Positions 15,693 through 22,837 of a DNA stretch of 38,360 nucleotides are shown in pieces. Origin of the DNA: JANOGU01 sp031406135 (GTDB taxonomy: Bacteria > Pseudomonadota > Alphaproteobacteria > Rhodobacterales > Rhodobacteraceae); the NCBI GenBank assembly GCA_031406135.1, contig JANOGU010000302.1, positions 1 to 38,360 of the forward strand, given 5' to 3'. Position 1 is the first letter of the stretch. Each line of letters starts with the position of its first letter. Under the pieces are notes generated by a model. It was not told where the DNA came from, searched no databases, and saw only the letters and a program-made list of their open reading frames with translations. Position numbers and translations under genes: made by a program.

Positions 15693-16286
15693 CTACAGCG
15701 TCCGTCGTGCCCGCAGCGCCGCGCCAATGGTGCCGTCGTCGAGATAGTCGAGCTCGCCACCGACCGGCACGCCCTGCGCCAGCGAGGTGACCGGCACGCC
15801 CGTGGGCGCCAGCGCCTCGGCGATGTAATGCGCCGTGGTCTGGCCTTCGACCGTGGCATTCAGCGCCAGGATCACCTCGCGGGCCACTCCTGCCCGGGCT
15901 ACCAGTTCGGGGATGCGCAGCGCCTCCGGCCCCATCTGGTCGAGCGCCGACAAGGTGCCACCCAGCACGTGGTAGCGCCCTTTGAAGACGCCCGCCCGCT
16001 CCATCGCCCAGAGGTCGGCCACATCCTCCACGACGCAGACGTCGCCGGTGTCACGGCGTGGATCGGCGCAGACCGGGCAGACCTCATCGGTCGAAAGGTT
16101 GCCGCAGACCACGCAGTCCCGCACCTCCAGCGCCACCTGCGCCATCGCCTGCGCCAAGGGCGCCATCAGCGCCTCGCGCTTTTTCAGCAGGTGCAGCACC
16201 GCGCGGCGCGCCGACCGCGGCCCCAGGCCCGGCAGGCGGGCCATCAGCTCGATCAGCGTCTCGATCCGCCGGGGGGCTTCGGCCAT
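15693..16286 (-). CDS. recR: Recombination mediator RecR
   Basis: RecR acts with RecO (and RecF) to load RecA on SSB-coated gaps. The 197-residue product has the N-terminal helix-hairpin-helix (LMARLPGLGPRSARRAVLHL, 14-33). The four-cysteine zinc finger CVVCGNLSTDEVCPVC has Cys58, 61, 70 and 73. The Toprim domain follows (VVEDVADLWAMERAGVFKGRYHVLGG) and the C-terminal Walker-like GVPVGGELDYLDDGTI. It is the last gene of the dnaX-ybaB-recR run, 17 bases after ybaB. Length is standard. Confidence 0.97.
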   Translation of the reverse strand: MAEAPRRIETLIELMARLPGLGPRSARRAVLHLLKKREALMAPLAQAMAQVALEVRDCVVCGNLSTDEVCPVCADPRRDTGDVCVVEDVADLWAMERAGVFKGRYHVLGGTLSALDQMGPEALRIPELVARAGVAREVILALNATVEGQTTAHYIAEALAPTGVPVTSLAQGVPVGGELDYLDDGTIGAALRARRTL

Positions 16287-16303
16287 GGTGCGGGAAAATC
16301 CTG

Positions 16304-16657
16304 TCAGAACGGCAGCTTGAAGTCCGGCGGCAGGCCCAGGCCTTCGGTCATCCGCGCCATCTCCTGCTGCCCGCGCGCGGCGGCCCTGGCCTGCGCATCC
16401 TTGACCGCGGCGAGGATCAGGTCCTCGACGATCTCCTTCTCGGAGGCGACAAAGATCGACGGGTCGATCTCCAGCCCGGTCAGCTCGCCCTTGGCCGTGG
16501 CCCGCGCCTTCACCAGCCCGGCGCCCGATTCGCCCACCACCACGATGCGGCCCAGGTCCTCCTGCAACTGTGCCATGCGGCCCTGCATCTCCTGCGCGGC
16601 CTTCATCACCTTGGCCATGTCGCCCAGCCCGGCGAGGCCTCCCAAGCCTTTCAGCAT
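16304..16657 (-). CDS. ybaB: YbaB/EbfC family nucleoid-associated protein
   Basis: A 117-residue protein (MLKGLGGLAGLGDMAKVMKA) with the family's glycine/leucine-rich start. The helical AAQEMQGRMAQLQEDLGRI is followed by the beta core (VVVGESGAGLVKARATAKGELTGLEID) and a C-terminal helix ending PPDFKLPF. YbaB forms DNA-binding dimers and is almost always encoded between dnaX and recR, as here. AGGAG lies at good spacing before ATG 16657; the dnaX stop is 10 bases upstream. Confidence 0.96.
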   Translation of the reverse strand: MLKGLGGLAGLGDMAKVMKAAQEMQGRMAQLQEDLGRIVVVGESGAGLVKARATAKGELTGLEIDPSIFVASEKEIVEDLILAAVKDAQARAAARGQQEMARMTEGLGLPPDFKLPF

Positions 16658-16667
16658 TCCCAACTCC

Positions 16668-18389
16668 TCAATCGTCCTCGAACGGGTCCCAGTCCCCGGG
16701 CGGCTCTTCCGCGGCATCCTCGGCGGCGGGCACGAACGGCGCCCGCACCTCCACCACCCGCGCCCCGGGAAAGGCGGCGAGCGCCGCCTGCACGATGGGC
16801 AGGCGTTCGACGTCGCCGAAGGCGCGCAGCCGCTCGGCCGTGCGCGCCTCCGCCACCGTCGGCGCGCCGCCAGTGCCCACGACCGACACCACCCAACGGG
16901 CGCCGGTCCAGGTCTGCAAGCGGTGTGCCAGCCGCTGCGCCAGTTCCGCGGGCGCGCCGGGGGCGGGCTCGAACTCGATCCGGCCAGGGGCATAGCGAAC
17001 GAGGCGGACGCCGTCCTCCACCTCCAGCAGAAGCTTCACGTCCCGCGCCTCGCGGATCGTGTCGAGCACGTGCTGGAAGCTCGGCAGCCCGGCCAGCGCC
17101 GACGGCGCCACGGCGGGCGCCGCGGCCGGACCGCCACGCGGGGCGGGCGACGTCGGGGCGGGCGCGGAAACCATCCGCGGTCCGGCCTGCGGCGCCGGCG
17201 CCGGTGCGGCCGGGGCGGCGCCCGCCATCGGCTGCGCCGTCAGCCGGCGGATCAGGCTCTCGGGGTCCGGCAGGTCGGCCACATGCGTCAGCCGGATGAT
17301 CGCCATCTCCGCCGCCATCATCGCGTTCGGTGCCACCGACACCTCCTCCAGCGCCTTGAGCAGCATCTGCCAGGCGCGGCTCAGCGCCCGCAGCGGCAGC
17401 CGCGCCGCCATCGCCCGGCCGCGGTCGCGCTCCTCCGGCGGCACCGTGGGGTCCTCGGCCGCATCGGGTGCGACCTTCAGCACCGACAGCCAGTGCGCGA
17501 TCTCGGCCAGATCGCGCAGCACCGCCATCGGGTCGGCGCCGTCCGCATACTGCGCCCCGATCTCCGCCAGCGCGCCGGCCGCGTCGCCCTGCATCACCAG
17601 ATCGAACAGGTCCAGCGTCCGGCCGCGGTCGGCGAGGCCCAGCATCGCCCGTACCTGCTCGGCCGTCGTCTCCCCGGCGCCATGTGCGATCGCCTGATCC
17701 ATCAGCGACATGGCGTCGCGCACCGACCCCTCCGCCGCGCGCGCGATGAGCGCCAGCGCGCGCGCCTCCAGCACCGCCCCCTCCTTCGCCGCCACGGCCT
17801 CGAGATGCGCCAGCATCACCTCCGGCTCCACCCGCCGCAGGTCGAAGCGCTGGCAGCGCGACAGCACGGTGACCGGGACCTTCCTGATTTCGGTGGTGGC
17901 CAAGATGAACTTCACATGCGGCGGCGGTTCCTCCAGCGTCTTCAGCAGCGCGTTGAACGCCGCCGTCGACAGCATATGCACTTCGTCGATGATGTAGACC
18001 TTGTAGCGCGCCGAGGTCGGGCGGTACGGCACGCCCTCGATGATGTCGCGCACGTCGTTCACGCCGGTGCGGCTGGCCGCGTCCATTTCCAGCACGTCGA
18101 CATGCCGGCCCTCGGCGATCGCCCGGCAGGGCTCGCAAACCCCGCAGGGATCGGTCGTCGGTCCGCCTTTGCCGTCCTTGCCCTCGCAGTTCAGCCCCTT
18201 GGCGACGATCCGCGCCGTCGTCGTCTTGCCCACCCCGCGGACCCCGGTGAGGATGAACCCGTGGTGGATGCGGTCGGCGGCGAAGGCGTTCTTCAGCGTG
18301 CGCACCATCGCCTCCTGCCCGATCAGGTCGGCGAAGGTCTGCGGGCGGTACTTCCGCGCGAGAACCTGGTAGGCGGGGGTGTCGGACAT
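16668..18389 (-). CDS. dnaX: DNA polymerase III subunit gamma/tau (DnaX)
   Basis: Clamp-loader ATPase and organiser of the replicative polymerase. The 573-residue product starts MSDTPAYQVLARKYRPQTFA with AAGGTGA upstream of ATG 18389. Walker A GVRGVGKTTTAR lies at 49-60, and a zinc module has Cys68, 82, 85 and 88 (CGVCEPC). Walker B VYIIDEVHML, the sensor region ATTEIRKVPVTVLSRCQRFDLR and domain III follow. After about residue 360 comes a proline/alanine-rich linker (about 395-440) and a tau-type C-terminal domain. No A-rich slippery heptamer for programmed frameshifting was seen, so a gamma form made that way is not supported. First gene of the dnaX-ybaB-recR operon; rsgA lies immediately upstream in the same direction. 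Confidence 0.97.
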   Translation of the reverse strand: MSDTPAYQVLARKYRPQTFADLIGQEAMVRTLKNAFAADRIHHGFILTGVRGVGKTTTARIVAKGLNCEGKDGKGGPTTDPCGVCEPCRAIAEGRHVDVLEMDAASRTGVNDVRDIIEGVPYRPTSARYKVYIIDEVHMLSTAAFNALLKTLEEPPPHVKFILATTEIRKVPVTVLSRCQRFDLRRVEPEVMLAHLEAVAAKEGAVLEARALALIARAAEGSVRDAMSLMDQAIAHGAGETTAEQVRAMLGLADRGRTLDLFDLVMQGDAAGALAEIGAQYADGADPMAVLRDLAEIAHWLSVLKVAPDAAEDPTVPPEERDRGRAMAARLPLRALSRAWQMLLKALEEVSVAPNAMMAAEMAIIRLTHVADLPDPESLIRRLTAQPMAGAAPAAPAPAPQAGPRMVSAPAPTSPAPRGGPAAAPAVAPSALAGLPSFQHVLDTIREARDVKLLLEVEDGVRLVRYAPGRIEFEPAPGAPAELAQRLAHRLQTWTGARWVVSVVGTGGAPTVAEARTAERLRAFGDVERLPIVQAALAAFPGARVVEVRAPFVPAAEDAAEEPPGDWDPFEDD

Positions 18390-18437
18390 CGCGATCACCT
18401 TGGAACAGGCGGCCGGCCGGGGCAAGCCGCCCGCGTG

Positions 18438-19472
18438 TCACCTTCGACCATCCCGGCTGAACTTCAGCGCCAGGCTCTTGCGGATCATCTTGCCGAACTT
18501 GCGCTGCCGTTCGCGATGCTCTTCCGGCGTCATCGCGTGGAACCGGTCCTCGCGCTTCAGCTTCTCCCAGCGCGCCAGCCGCGCCGCCTCCAGCCTCCCG
18601 TCATCAATCGCCTGCTGCACCGCGCAGCCGGGCTCGCCCTGATGCGCGCAGTCGTGGAACCGGCACTGCGCGGCCAGTTCCACCACGTCGGCAAAGACCT
18701 CGTCGATCCCGTCGCCGGCATCCGCCAGCGCCAGCGCCCGCATCCCCGGCGTGTCGATCAACCAGCCGCCGGCGGCCATCGGGTGCAACGACCGGGCCGT
18801 CGTGGTGTGCCGCCCGCGCGCATCGTCCTCGCGGATCGGTGCGGTGGCGCCGGCAAGGCCGGTCAGGCTGTTGGACAGCGTCGTCTTGCCGACGCCGGAG
18901 GAGCCGACCAGCGCCACCGTCCGTCCGCGCCCGCACCACGGCGCCAGCAGCGCTGCCACCGCCGGGTCGCGCGCGTCGAGCGCCAGCACCTCCAGCCCCC
19001 GCCGCAACCGCGTCGCCTGCCGGAAGTAGACCTCCGGATCGGCGCAGCCATCCGCCTTGGTCAAAAGCACCACCGCTTCCGTCCCCGCCTCGGCCGCGAG
19101 CGCCAGGTAACGTTCCAGCCGCGCGGGGTTGAAGTCGGCGTTGCAGGAGGTGACGACGAAAAGCGTATCGACATTCGCCGCGATCAGCTGAACCTCGCCA
19201 CCCGCCCCGCGCCGCAGCAGCTCGGTCATGCGGTCGAGCCGTCGGGTGATGCGGGTGCCGTCCCACAGCACCCAGTCGCCGATGCCGAAATCGCCCGCCG
19301 TCTGCACGCCGGTCAGGGGCAGCGCCAGCGGCCCGGCGGCGGACAGGCCGTCGAGGCGGGTGCGGTGCACGCCGGCGACGCGCACCGGCTGGTGCGCGCG
19401 TTCGGCATCGTCAAGCTGCGAGAGATAGGCATTCGACCAGCCGAGGCTGGCCAGCGTGAAGCTCTGTTCCAA
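18438..19472 (-). CDS. rsgA: Ribosome small-subunit-dependent GTPase RsgA
   Basis: Circularly permuted GTPase that checks late 30S maturation at the decoding centre. The 344-residue product has an N-terminal OB-fold (about 25-85, ending GDWVLWDGTRI) and the GTPase motifs in permuted order: G4 TKAD (138-141), G1 GSSGVGKTT (190-198), G2 region around RHTTT (221-225), G3 DTPG (240-243). A C-terminal zinc-binding CRFHDCAHQGEPGC (270-283) follows. The likely start is TTG 19472, with AAGGAA at about 8 bases upstream; no ATG gives the normal N-terminus MEQSFTLASLGW. It ends 48 bases before dnaX. The SRP RNA gene lies upstream on the same strand. Confidence 0.94.
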   Translation of the reverse strand: MEQSFTLASLGWSNAYLSQLDDAERAHQPVRVAGVHRTRLDGLSAAGPLALPLTGVQTAGDFGIGDWVLWDGTRITRRLDRMTELLRRGAGGEVQLIAANVDTLFVVTSCNADFNPARLERYLALAAEAGTEAVVLLTKADGCADPEVYFRQATRLRRGLEVLALDARDPAVAALLAPWCGRGRTVALVGSSGVGKTTLSNSLTGLAGATAPIREDDARGRHTTTARSLHPMAAGGWLIDTPGMRALALADAGDGIDEVFADVVELAAQCRFHDCAHQGEPGCAVQQAIDDGRLEAARLARWEKLKREDRFHAMTPEEHRERQRKFGKMIRKSLALKFSRDGRR

Positions 19473-19643
19473 ATGGTGCGTTCCTTGCGAAACTAAGAGG
19501 AAGGGCCGCAGGTCCGTCGCGGACTTGCGGGCGGCTTCGGGCGGGAACGCAGGTCCCGGGCCTCAGCCCCGGCGCGCCCCGGCCCGGGGCGATGCAACGG
19601 CAGTCATCCGCATCCTCCCTGTTCCCAAGGGTTTCGCTTCAGG

Positions 19644-19739
19644 TGAGAGGCTGGACAGCGACCCAGGCGGGTCCCGCTGCGGCTGCTTCCTTCCGGACCT
19701 GACCGGGTTGGCAGGGCGCCTGCCCGCGCCAACCTCTCG
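19644..19739 (-). ncRNA. ffs: Signal recognition particle RNA (bacterial 4.5S type)
   Basis: The minus strand carries the universal SRP domain IV core GTCAGGTCCGGAAGGAAGCA, with the GGAA tetraloop and the asymmetric loop bound by Ffh. Flanking sequence pairs as expected: GAGAGGTTGG at 19738-19729 pairs with CCAGCCTCTC at 19654-19645 to close the hairpin over all ten positions. Length is about 96 nt, the usual small bacterial form. A promoter sits directly upstream. No separate terminator hairpin with a U-run was found after the 3' end. Confidence 0.93.
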
Positions 19740-19745
19740 CGGCGG

Positions 19746-19774
19746 CATATAGGCGCCGCTGGGCCAAGCCGCAA
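19746..19774 (-). promoter_or_regulatory. Predicted ffs promoter
   Basis: On the minus strand TTGCGG (19774-19769) and TATATG (19751-19746) are 17 bases apart. They place the start of transcription at about 19739, exactly where the SRP RNA helix begins. The -35 hexamer lies 4 bases from the TetR stop codon, so the promoter fills the gap between the genes. Confidence 0.65.
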
Positions 19775-19777
19775 GCG

Positions 19778-20323
19778 TCAGGCCAGCCGCCCGGGCAGCC
19801 GCCGCAGCACGTCCGAGTCCCGCCGCGCGCGCGCCAGGGTCCAGGCGCCTTCGACGGCGATGAGCAGCGTCTCGCCCTTTTCCTGCGGGTCCGGGGCGCC
19901 GAGGCGCGCCGCATGGGCACCGGCATGGGCGAGCAGGCGGTCGAGGAGCGCCGCGGCGTGGTCGCGGAACCCGCCCTCCTGCGGCCCGTCGAACAGGAGG
20001 GCCGAGATCGGGCAGGCATTGGCCTCGGCGGCAAGCTCGAAGAGCCGGGCGAGCTTGTGGCAGAAGGTCGCCACGCCCTGCGGCCAGTCGGGTGCGGGCG
20101 CGAAGGCATCGTCCAGGATGCGGGCGATCAGGTCGGCGGTCCAGTCGGCGGCGGCGCGGGCGAGATCGGCCTTGCCGTCCGGGAAGTGGTGATACAGCGA
20201 CCCCTTCGGCACCCCCGCCAGCGCCAGCACCTCGGCTACGCCGGTCGCATGGTAACCCTGCCGGCGGAACAGTTCCGCCGCCGCCAGCGTCAGCTTCTCG
20301 CGGGTGGTGGGTTCGGCGGTCAT
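19778..20323 (-). CDS. TetR/AcrR family transcriptional regulator
   Basis: A 181-residue repressor with an N-terminal helix-turn-helix (about 8-55: TREKLTLAAAELFRRQGYHATGVAEVL and AGVPKGSLYHHFPDGKADL). The C-terminal ligand-binding domain is helical and ends LLIAVEGAWTLARARRDSDV. It starts at ATG 20323 and diverges from an alpha/beta hydrolase gene. The 90-base interval holds two palindromes of the TAGACC-N4-GGTCTA type (20357-20372, 20383-20398). This suggests that it represses both itself and the hydrolase and is released by a small molecule the hydrolase may act on. Ligand unknown. Confidence 0.92.
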   Translation of the reverse strand: MTAEPTTREKLTLAAAELFRRQGYHATGVAEVLALAGVPKGSLYHHFPDGKADLARAAADWTADLIARILDDAFAPAPDWPQGVATFCHKLARLFELAAEANACPISALLFDGPQEGGFRDHAAALLDRLLAHAGAHAARLGAPDPQEKGETLLIAVEGAWTLARARRDSDVLRRLPGRLA

Positions 20324-20356
20324 GGGCGGGATATAGCCGCGCCAGGCGCGAATCGC

Positions 20357-20372
20357 TAGACCATTCGGTCCA
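20357..20372. promoter_or_regulatory. Predicted TetR operator O1
   Basis: TAGACCATTCGGTCCA, an imperfect palindrome with one mismatch between half-sites (TAGACC / GGTCCA). It lies 34 bases upstream of the regulator's ATG. It resembles the E. coli NemR box TAGACCNNNNGGTCTA, as remembered. Confidence 0.65.
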
Positions 20373-20382
20373 GTCGTGCTAT

Positions 20383-20398
20383 TGGACCGATCGGTCTA
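20383..20398. promoter_or_regulatory. Predicted TetR operator O2
   Basis: TGGACCGATCGGTCTA, near-perfect palindrome (outermost-but-one pair differs), 15 bases upstream of the hydrolase ATG. It is 26 bases centre to centre from O1, about 2.5 helical turns. Its position would block the hydrolase's transcription start or -10 region. Confidence 0.7.
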
Positions 20399-20413
20399 AT
20401 TGCGGAGGCGGCC

Positions 20414-21280
20414 ATGCGCGTGGAACGCGGCTTTACCCCGGGGGTGACGGCAGAGCCGGTGACGATCCGCGCCGAGGGCGCGCGGCTGGCCGGGCTGCTG
20501 GTCCGTCCGGCGGGGCCGGCGCAGACCGCGGTCGTGGTGCACGGCGCGACCGGCGTGCCGATGGGCTTCTACCGCGGCTTCGCCGACTGGCTGGCGGCGG
20601 ACCGCGGCGCGGCGGTGCTCATCTACGACTACCGCGACTTCGGCGCCTCGGTCCGCGGGCCGCTGCGTGCCAGCCGGGCGACCATGGCCGATTGGGGCAT
20701 CCGCGACCAGGCGGCGGCGCTGGCGACGCTGGGCACCCTCCTGCCCGGACTGCCGCGCCATGTGATCGGCCATTCTCTCGGCGGGCTGATGCTGGGACAC
20801 CACCCGGCCATGACCGGGGTGGAGCGGGTCACGTTGGTCGCCTCCGGCCTCGTCCATCTTGCCGACCATCCCTTCGCCTTCCGCCAGAAGGCCCGGTTCT
20901 TCTGGCACGCACTGCCGCCGCTGGTGGCCGCGCTCGGCTACCTCCCCGGCCGCCGCCTCGGCTTCGGCGCCGATCTCCCTGCCGGGGTCTATGCCGACTG
21001 GCGCCGCTGGTGCCTGTCGCGCGGCTCGCACCTCGCCGACACCGGCATCCGCCTGCCGCTGCCCGACCCGTCCCGGGTGACCGCGCGGATGCGCGTCATC
21101 GCCGTGGCCGACGATGCCTGGGTTCCCCCGGCCGCCGTCTGGCGGCTGATGGCGCTCTATCCGCAGGCGGTGAAGCGTCAGCACGTCCTCGTCCCCGCCG
21201 ACTTCGGCCTTGCCCGCATCGGCCACCTCGGTGCCTTCCACCCCGCGAACGCGGTGCTCTGGCCCGCGCTCGTGGACTGA
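20414..21280 (+). CDS. Alpha/beta hydrolase
   Basis: A 288-residue cytosolic protein of the alpha/beta-hydrolase fold. The nucleophile elbow GHSLGG places Ser121, the acidic residue is probably Asp233 or Asp234 (VADDAWVPP), and His271 (RIGHLGAFHP) completes the triad. The oxyanion region is VVHGATGVPMGFYRGFADWL. The long insert LVHLADHPFAFRQKARFFWH (about 147-166) is the lid. This arrangement resembles the predicted-hydrolase group COG4757 rather than a classic lipase; substrate unknown. GGAGG lies at good spacing before ATG 20414. It diverges from the TetR gene behind two operators, so it is probably the repressor's main target. Confidence 0.9.
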   Translation: MRVERGFTPGVTAEPVTIRAEGARLAGLLVRPAGPAQTAVVVHGATGVPMGFYRGFADWLAADRGAAVLIYDYRDFGASVRGPLRASRATMADWGIRDQAAALATLGTLLPGLPRHVIGHSLGGLMLGHHPAMTGVERVTLVASGLVHLADHPFAFRQKARFFWHALPPLVAALGYLPGRRLGFGADLPAGVYADWRRWCLSRGSHLADTGIRLPLPDPSRVTARMRVIAVADDAWVPPAAVWRLMALYPQAVKRQHVLVPADFGLARIGHLGAFHPANAVLWPALVD

Positions 21281-21333
21281 CGGCGGGCTGCGCGCGGCCG
21301 GCCTCCGGCACGCCGCGCGCCGATTCGGAAAGA

Positions 21334-21393
21334 CGACCGAAGCCCGACCGAAGCCCGACGGAAGCCCGACCGAAACCCGACGCAAACCCGACG
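21334..21393. repeat. 11-bp tandem repeat, five copies plus partial
   Basis: CGACCGAAGCC is repeated head to tail at 21334, 21345, 21356, 21367 and 21378, with small changes in later copies (CGACGGAAGCC, CGACCGAAACC, CGACGCAAACC). A partial sixth copy (CGACG) begins at 21389. It lies between the hydrolase stop and the M24 gene, ending 68 bases before the latter's start. The 11-base period is not a multiple of three and is close to one helical turn. Confidence 0.85.
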
Positions 21394-21460
21394 CCCTGGG
21401 GACGGTTTCCAGACGCCGGCCGCCGCTCTACGCTCCGTCCCGAATCCGCGGAGACGACGC

Positions 21461-22837
21461 ATGCCCACCCCCACCCTGATCCGCCTCGACTGGCCCGACT
21501 TCGGCGCCCCGGACCCGGTGCCGGAGCCCGCACTGGCCGAATACGAGGCGCGGCTGGCGGCGCTGCGGGCGGCGATGGCGGCGGCGGGGCTGGAGGTGCT
21601 GGTGGTCTATGGCGACCGCGAACACGCCGCCAACCTGCACTGGCTGACCGGCTTCGATCCCCGCTTCGAGGAGGCGCTGCTGGTCCTCACGCCGGACCGG
21701 CTGGTGCTCATCACCGGCAACGAATGCGTGCCATACACGGTGGAAAGCCCCGTCTTGTCAGCGCCTTACGCCGAAGTGCAGCTCTGCGGCACGCTGTCGC
21801 TGCCGTCCCAGCCGCGGGCCGGGGCGCGGCTCGCCGACCTCCTCCACGCCGCCATCCCCGCGGGCGCCCGGGTCGGCGCGGCAGGGTGGAAGTGGTTCGG
21901 CGCGGGCGAGGTGGACGACCCCGAAACCGCGCTCGACCTTCCCGCCTTCCTCGCCGATCCGATCCGGGCGCGGGCCGGCCGCGTCACCAACGCCACCGCG
22001 CTCATCATGCACCCCGGCCACGGTCTGCGCACGAGGGCGGACGCCGCCGAGATCGCGCGCTTCGAATTCGCCGGCCAGATGGCGGGCAAGGCCCTGACCC
22101 GCATGATCTTTTCGCTGCGCGACGGGATCACCGACTTCGCCGCGGTCGAAGCCGCGGGCATCGGCGGCCTGCCCCTCGGCTGCCACCTCACCTTTGCCAG
22201 CGGCCCGATGCAGGGCATGTCCGGGCCGCGCGGCCGGCGCCTGACCCGGGGCGAGCCGGTCAGCTTCAACATCTGCCACTGGCGCGCGAATTCTTGCCGG
22301 GCCGGGTGGCTGGCCTCCGGCCCGCAGGATTTGCCAGCCGCGGCCGGGGATTACCTGGAAAGTTTCGCCGGCCCCTACGTCGCCGCGATGTCCGACTGGC
22401 TGTCGCTGATGCTCCCCGGCACGCCGGGCGGCGCGGTGCAGGCGCGGATCGACGCGGCGCTGCCGTTCGAGCGCTACGGTGTGACCCTCAATCCCGGCCA
22501 TCTGATCGGCATCGACGAATGGCTGTCCTCGCCGATCTTCCCCGACTCCACGATCCCGCTCGCCTCTGGCATGGCGATGCAGTGCGACGTGATCCCCGGC
22601 CACCCGGTCTACGGCTCAACGCGGATGGAGGACGGCTTCGTCATCGCCGACGCGGCCCTGCGCGCGGACCTTGCCGCGCAGTTCCCCGCCGTCGCCGCCC
22701 GGTGCGCGGCGCGGCAGGCTTTCCTGCGCGAAACCATGGGCTTCACCCTCCCCGAGGATTGCCTGCCGATGGCCGACAGCTGCGGCCTCGTGGCGCCCTG
22801 GCTGTTCGATCCCGGCCAGGTGATCGCGCTCAGATGA
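21461..22837 (+). CDS. M24 family (creatinase/prolidase-like) protein, probably non-catalytic
   Basis: A 458-residue protein with an N-terminal creatinase-like domain (about 25-180, LEVLVVYGDREHAANLHWLTGF) and a C-terminal pita-bread domain (about 195-450). The metal site is degraded. Where active members have two aspartates (around NICHWRANSCRAGW, 270-283), neither is present. His347 in NPGHLIGIDEW and Glu390 in RMEDGFVI remain, and the other glutamate is replaced by Asp376 (MQCDVIPG). A binding or scaffold role, or an unusual substrate, is more likely than ordinary aminopeptidase activity. ATG 21461 follows an 11-bp tandem repeat. Its stop overlaps the convergent HAD gene's stop by 8 bases. 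Confidence 0.88.
   Translation: MPTPTLIRLDWPDFGAPDPVPEPALAEYEARLAALRAAMAAAGLEVLVVYGDREHAANLHWLTGFDPRFEEALLVLTPDRLVLITGNECVPYTVESPVLSAPYAEVQLCGTLSLPSQPRAGARLADLLHAAIPAGARVGAAGWKWFGAGEVDDPETALDLPAFLADPIRARAGRVTNATALIMHPGHGLRTRADAAEIARFEFAGQMAGKALTRMIFSLRDGITDFAAVEAAGIGGLPLGCHLTFASGPMQGMSGPRGRRLTRGEPVSFNICHWRANSCRAGWLASGPQDLPAAAGDYLESFAGPYVAAMSDWLSLMLPGTPGGAVQARIDAALPFERYGVTLNPGHLIGIDEWLSSPIFPDSTIPLASGMAMQCDVIPGHPVYGSTRMEDGFVIADAALRADLAAQFPAVAARCAARQAFLRETMGFTLPEDCLPMADSCGLVAPWLFDPGQVIALR

Noticed and set aside
16668..18389. Programmed -1 frameshift in dnaX to make a gamma subunit
   Set aside because: No A-rich slippery heptamer or following stem-loop was found in the reading frame.
15828..19496. 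A 1222-codon open frame on the plus strand opposite recR, ybaB, dnaX and rsgA
   Set aside because: It is antisense to four clear genes, lacks any motif, and its arginine/histidine-rich composition is what GC-rich coding DNA gives on the opposite strand.
21334..21393. CRISPR-like array
   Set aside because: Units are 11 bases, head to tail with no spacers; it is a simple tandem repeat.
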